Assembly: GCF_001625215.2 (NCBI RefSeq) | Contig: NC_030386.2 | Coordinates: 39,125,296 to 39,189,295, forward strand | DNA length: 64,000 nt | Reading direction: 5' to 3' | DNA from: Daucus carota subsp. sativus | Lineage: Eukaryota > Streptophyta > Magnoliopsida > Apiales > Apiaceae | In this document: positions 59,570 to 64,000 of the stretch, piece by piece | Position numbering within the stretch: position 1 is the stretch's first letter | Layout: the number at the start of each line of letters is the position of its first letter | Program-made: the position numbers and the translations under genes | The notes under the pieces: model-generated | What the model saw: the letters and a program-made list of their open reading frames with translations, nothing else | Databases searched by the model: none | Told to the model about the DNA's origin: nothing

Positions 59570-61356
59570 ATGGTGGTGGTGGCAGCTGGTACCACCACTT
59601 TCGTCAAGGAGATGGCCATCCGTAAACGCATTTCCAATATGTATCCTTCTCTCTCACACATCATCTCTTCTCTTTGTTTCGACCTAATCGCTTTTCATTT
59701 TCATCGCATTATTTTGTTAATTATCTCACTAATTTAACCAATTATCTCGTTAATTATTAAGTATTGATCGAATATTTGATGATAGAGGTTTTGTGTGTGA
59801 GTTAACTTGTTAGTAGCCAAAGCGATGATTACTAGGGTTTGTTTGACGAGTTTTAATTAGTTGCTTCAACGTGTATTACTGACAGATTTAATAAAAGAGA
59901 AGATGATTTTGCTTCGTTGCGAGAGTATAATGATTACTTGGAGGATGTTGAGGACATGAGTAAGTTTTTATGTTGATTGATTGTGATGTAATGTTTAATT
60001 TATAGGGGACTTTCGTATAAAGTTCTTAGAATATGCGTTAACTTGCAAGTGATAAGTGAATTTTAAGTAATTAGATATAGGATATATATGGTTAAATATC
60101 TAACGCGGTCACGCTATTTTAACATCGTGACGTCAGACGTGATGCATATCTCATGTTAAAACGTATTTTTGGCAGTCGTGAACATGGTTGAAGGAATTGA
60201 TGTTCCTGCCATTGAAGCGAGGATTGCCCAATACCAGAAAGAAAATGCTGAACAAATAATGATTTCCCAAGCTCGGAAGGTTTTTAAACGATACTACGTG
60301 TCCTTAGTTTTCCATGTGATATTGTATGTCTTTGAGTCGAATATTTTAAATTGCTTCTAATGTTTCCATGTCTGGAATTGTTGTGTTGGTGCCAAGTAGG
60401 CAGAAGAATATGCAGCAGCATTGGCAGCGAGCAGAGGGCAGCCTGTTCATAACGAGTTAGATGCGGTAAGTCTTCTGATGGATGATTTATCCTCGTCGAT
60501 TCTTCGTTGATGTTAATTGAGGCATATTAACAAACTTACAATACACTTCTATTATTGGCTACTCTTTGTACATGAATGATTACATGTGTGTCCTTGTTAG
60601 ATTAATGAGTTGCAACTGACTATAATTACCTTTACTCTGCTACTTATGCTCACATTATTCATTAAGTCATGAGTGAATTCCCATACATTTGCAGCTTTAC
60701 TCGTATTACTGTCGGCTAATGCAAGAACTGAAAAGGCATGGATTTTTTTGCTAATTAAAGCCACGCGTTTCTTTTGTGATATATGACTTGTTAATAAACG
60801 GTCATTTGCTTTAGAGCTGCATACATTTGAGGAAAGTATATACTTGTAGGGGTTTACAATCTTCTTTTTAGATATACAGCGGCAAGCAACTTTAAGTGGT
60901 AATCAATGATCTCAACAAAATAAGGGCGTATGTAGATAGTTGTCACATGGTGCACTATACTCATACAACTTTAAGCATGTGTGAGACTGTTAGTGATGAA
61001 TTTGCAGGATGAAATTATCACCAGTATTGACTTCTACAGTTTTACTATATTTGTTGCTTTTAACTGTTAGTTTTTTCTAAGGTTGTATATCTTATATCCT
61101 CAATTTCTCTTAGGCTGCTGGTCAGAGCTTTCAAGCTACAAGTGGTGCAGGTGGGCATTATGTCCCTGCAGTTGCTGGCGGTACCATAGCACAGCCAATT
61201 CCAGTCGGATCGGGACATGAGATGCTGGGTTATCACTTTGATGATGAAGAAATGATGAAACTTAAAGCAAAAAATGGTGGAAAAGCTGGAGGGTGGAGCA
61301 TAGAATTAAGCAAGAAAAGAGAATTTGAAGAAGCCTTTGGAAGCATTTGGATATGA
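59570..61356 (+). CDS. MAT1: MAT1-like CDK-activating kinase assembly factor
   Basis: Five exons (59570-59640, 59886-59959, 60176-60279, 60400-60465, 61114-61356) join in frame to 185 codons with GT-AG junctions. The product has EMAIRKRISNIFNKRED, LREYNDYLEDVEDM, VEGIDVPAIEARIAQYQKEN, a Gly/Ala/Pro-rich linker, then KAGGWSIELSKKREFEEAFG at the C-terminus. In animals and yeast, MAT1 bridges CDK7 and cyclin H and anchors them in TFIIH through an N-terminal RING. Here, as in the short Arabidopsis relative, there is no RING: the protein starts MVVVAAGTTTF directly before the long helical region. The C-terminal segment that in MAT1 activates CDK7 is conserved. The gene is convergent with the gene at 62827. 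Confidence 0.93.
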
Positions 61357-62826
61357 TTTCTTAGGTAGTGTACAACTATTTTTGGTTAAAACCTTTTTGT
61401 TTAAAATTTCAACTTTGTAATGAGTGTAAAGAAAACCTTATTTTCTTCCTGGCTGGCTATTGGAATTGTCCAATGCCCTGTCAACAGGAATTTGGAGTGA
61501 TAGGCAGGTGATGTATTTTGTGTTATACATCAGAAGTAAAATTTTGAAGAAAGATATTGATTGTAAACTTAAATTATCAAGTTGATAATTTTGACTAGCT
61601 ATATATTTTGGTAATTAACAGAATAACTTTTATATTACATTTAAGAGGGGATGGCTTACTTTTCAATTTCTAATTTTGTCTTCTGGTGTTTATAAATTAC
61701 ACCAGCCCATGCTAAAATTTCTAACTCAATACAACTGTCAACTGCAAGATTCCTAACACCGTTGTCTCTTCAAGTTTACGAGTTTGAGTTTTAGTAGAAT
61801 TTGATAGCAGCAGGGGAGGGATGAAGATCATCTTCTCAGTATTTATTGCATTTGTGGCCTTTAAGAAGCTGTACCTCCTAATTTTAGCTCAGTAATGAGG
61901 CCGAGAGTCCAGTCGACACACATTAAAGATGGGCATTGGAAGAAGTTCTGCATTTCTTCGATACTGTTAGCTGCCATTGATGGGTATTGACATCATCTTC
62001 AGGCCTTCGATATGTTCAGCCTGAATGTGTTTAGTCAACAGGTATGCTGGTTAAGAATTTCTCTATAATAACTATTGTCAATATAAACTAGTTTCTCAAC
62101 TTTGCAGTACACCTCATGGAAGTATGATCCTTTGGATCCTTTCATCTAAGAATTCATATGATGTATCATCATGGCCTATGGAATAGTTAAAGGTTCCCCA
62201 AGGATGGCAAAGAGGATGGTAAGAATTCCATCTTTGAATTTCTTTTTAGATTATTTAGACCCAACAAAATTTTCAGAGATTTTGTTAGATTTTGTCATAT
62301 CATTCTCTTGCTAAATAGCTGTCATACTATAGGCACACAAGCATAAAACCATCCCCTGCTGTAATTATAAGGTTTATAGTACATGAGTTTAGAGGAAAGT
62401 AGCCCAGAAGCTATTAGAAAGCTTAACCTAAACGTAGTACATAAGCAAATAACAAGCTTAACCTAATTAGGAACTGGATTGTTACAATAAGCTTTTCCCT
62501 TATTGGTGTTGCTCTGAGGTAAAAAAAACTGATGGTGCCCAATCTTCGCATATGTTATCAATGATCTTACCTCCTGTAGGCTGTAGGTAAAGTTGATTTT
62601 GCAAACTCATATCCACAAACAAACAAGGAAAACAGACTTTTATACAACTATAGAACGTAATACAAGTATCTATGATACAGAATGAAAAATACAGGTATAT
62701 ATGACAAAGAATGAAGTAAACAGATAGATGGTGCTAGATATTGGTTAGGGTCAATGTAGCATTTTAAAACATCTACATGAAGATCCTTTACATCAACCTT
62801 TTATTTGTTCTATGATATACAAACTA
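61357..62826. other. Convergent intergenic region MAT1 / PAD4
   Basis: 1.47 kb between two converging 3' ends. It will contain both 3' UTRs and polyadenylation sites. No gene, transposon end or strong repeat was recognised. Confidence 0.6.
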
Positions 62827-64000
62827 TTAGACAGCTTCTCCAACTAGGAAACCAGCATACTGAGGAGGAAATCTCAGCAACTGTGACTTTACTGCCTTAA
62901 GTTCTTCAACCCACAAACTGTAGCTTGAATCTTTTGCCAAAACATCTATGGACACCTCTTTCCTTTCTACCAGTCCATTTGAGTATTTTTCGAATTCCTC
63001 AACATTCTGCCAGAGGAGAGCGCTTTTCAGGGGATCATTCTCAGCGTGCCTAAGATCATCAAGCCACTCTCTAGCTTCCTCTACCTTAGCCCAAAAGCAT
63101 GTATCTTGCGTAAGACTTGCAAAGTTACTTCTCTTGATATTCTGTTCTTCATAAGGTACCTTTCTATCTTTCCACCACCTATCAAAGATTTCATATCTCC
63201 TCTCTCGTCCGTGCTTAATATAGTGCCCCTTTGTTCGGTGCAATCCTTTTCCATAATATTCTGCAATGTCTAGTGGCTCGACAAGGAGTTTATAGAACTG
63301 AGATGCATTGACCCATTTAGCTCTCTTGTGAAAATCATGGGGTAACTGGTTAGTTTCTAACATTTCGATTACTTCCTTCCAAAAGCGGGCAAGCTTTATG
63401 CGGTTCATGTTGACCCTAAAGTGTCGCTTTGAGGCACCTCTCATCTTGAATGAATCATAGTAACCCATTTGTTCATCAGATGCATCACAGGATGCTTTAT
63501 ACCACTCTATTTGAGCTCGTAGTGGATTAATTTTGGATAAACGAATGGCTAGATTAGCGCTGTTGAGGTTTGGAGTTCTGCCCATCCTCTTGGCCATCTT
63601 TAGGCAATCTTTTGCTACTTCATAAGCAGGTTCCTGCAACAAGAAAAGCACACAAATATATCATATATGTGTATTTGTCCACTAATCATATACATATTTC
63701 CTGACAAGTATGCAGGAGTAGGACGAAAGATGAGATATAATGCGGTCAAGATCTTACATGACTAGTGCTTATTCCCGAGGACTGCAAGGCCAGTGCAAGC
63801 CCAGCATCATAGTTTGGATGATCAGGTACGTCACCAACTTCCACATAGCCTCTCCTTTTCAAGAATTGGGATGAAATGTTCTCAACATAACCAGTATAGT
63901 TCATATGATCCTCATGAACAGAACTTACAGTAGCTGTCGAAAACAACACATGTAGCAACTTGGTGACAGCAATATCATTGTCCATGCAAATGGCTCCATC
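62827..64000 (-). CDS. PAD4: PAD4 lipase-like immune regulator, C-terminal part (runs off right edge)
   Basis: Two exons are visible: 63758 to beyond 64000 and 62827-63633, joined in phase 0 (GISTSH to EPAYEVAKDC), giving 349 codons including the stop. Together they form the EP domain of the EDS1/PAD4/SAG101 family: ISSQFLKRRGYV, CLKMAKRMGRTPNLNSANLAI, AQIEWYKASCD, MGYYDSFKMRGASKR, FHKRAKWVNASQFYKLLVEP, DIAEYYGKGLHRTKGHYIKH, ERRYEIFDRWW and SSYSLWVEELKAVKS. The order and the RGASKR and HRTKGHY variants fit PAD4 better than EDS1. By family, PAD4 pairs with EDS1, binds TIR-derived ribosyl nucleotides in the EP cavity and engages ADR1 helper NLRs in immunity. The lipase-like domain lies outside the window. 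No break is visible. Confidence 0.9.

Noticed and set aside
62827..64000. EDS1 as the identity of the right-edge gene
   Set aside because: EDS1 and PAD4 share the EP domain, but the RGASKR, HRTKGHY and NISSQFLKRRGYV-type blocks fit PAD4 better. Not excluded until the lipase-like domain is seen.

Overview
The window is AT-rich nuclear DNA from a flowering plant, most likely a eudicot. It has intron-split genes with GT-AG junctions, long AT-rich spacers, an old Ty1-copia retroelement and many small DNA transposons. Five plant gene families are recognised from splice-joined translations. No rRNA, tRNA or CRISPR was seen, and nothing prokaryotic. The species cannot be fixed from the sequence alone.

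Layout. 1 to about 7.3 kb is a decayed minus-strand Ty1-copia element with its primer-binding site and the start of one LTR. 7.3-14.2 kb is AT-rich spacer with tandem repeats, a 1.3-kb terminal-inverted-repeat element and a TC/TA microsatellite. 14.3-23.8 kb is a 17-exon minus-strand gene for a carnosine N-methyltransferase (N2227) family protein, reconstructed here as a complete 421-codon frame. 24.8-52.8 kb is a large tandem segmental duplication. Each copy carries an F-box/LRR gene (minus), a prenylcysteine oxidase/farnesylcysteine lyase gene (FCLY, minus) and an At5g39450-type F-box gene (plus, divergent from FCLY). Copy 1 ends inside the third gene. Copy 2 keeps that gene's 3' end and carries a 1,388-bp Helitron that copy 1 lacks. 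53-59 kb is spacer with an hAT element (perfect 8-bp target duplication) and a Harbinger-like element with a Tourist-like MITE nested in it. 59.6-61.4 kb encodes the short plant MAT1-type CAK assembly factor (plus). 62.8 kb to the right edge is the 3' part of a PAD4 lipase-like immune regulator gene (minus).

The most notable structure is the duplication. Its right part (FCLY plus the At5g39450-type gene) shows no amino-acid difference between copies, whereas the F-box/LRR pair differs at eight residues. A 571-bp insert separates the copies; its first 345 bp are a third, more diverged copy of the F-box gene leader. The truncated F-box frame of copy 1 stops at the stop codon of a six-codon upstream ORF in that leader. 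The copies may be a young duplication with gene conversion, or partly an assembly artefact from two haplotypes; read depth would decide. The genes serve separate housekeeping or signalling roles (methylation, SCF ubiquitin ligases, prenylcysteine recycling, transcription/CAK, immunity) and do not form a pathway. No wholly undescribed system was found.
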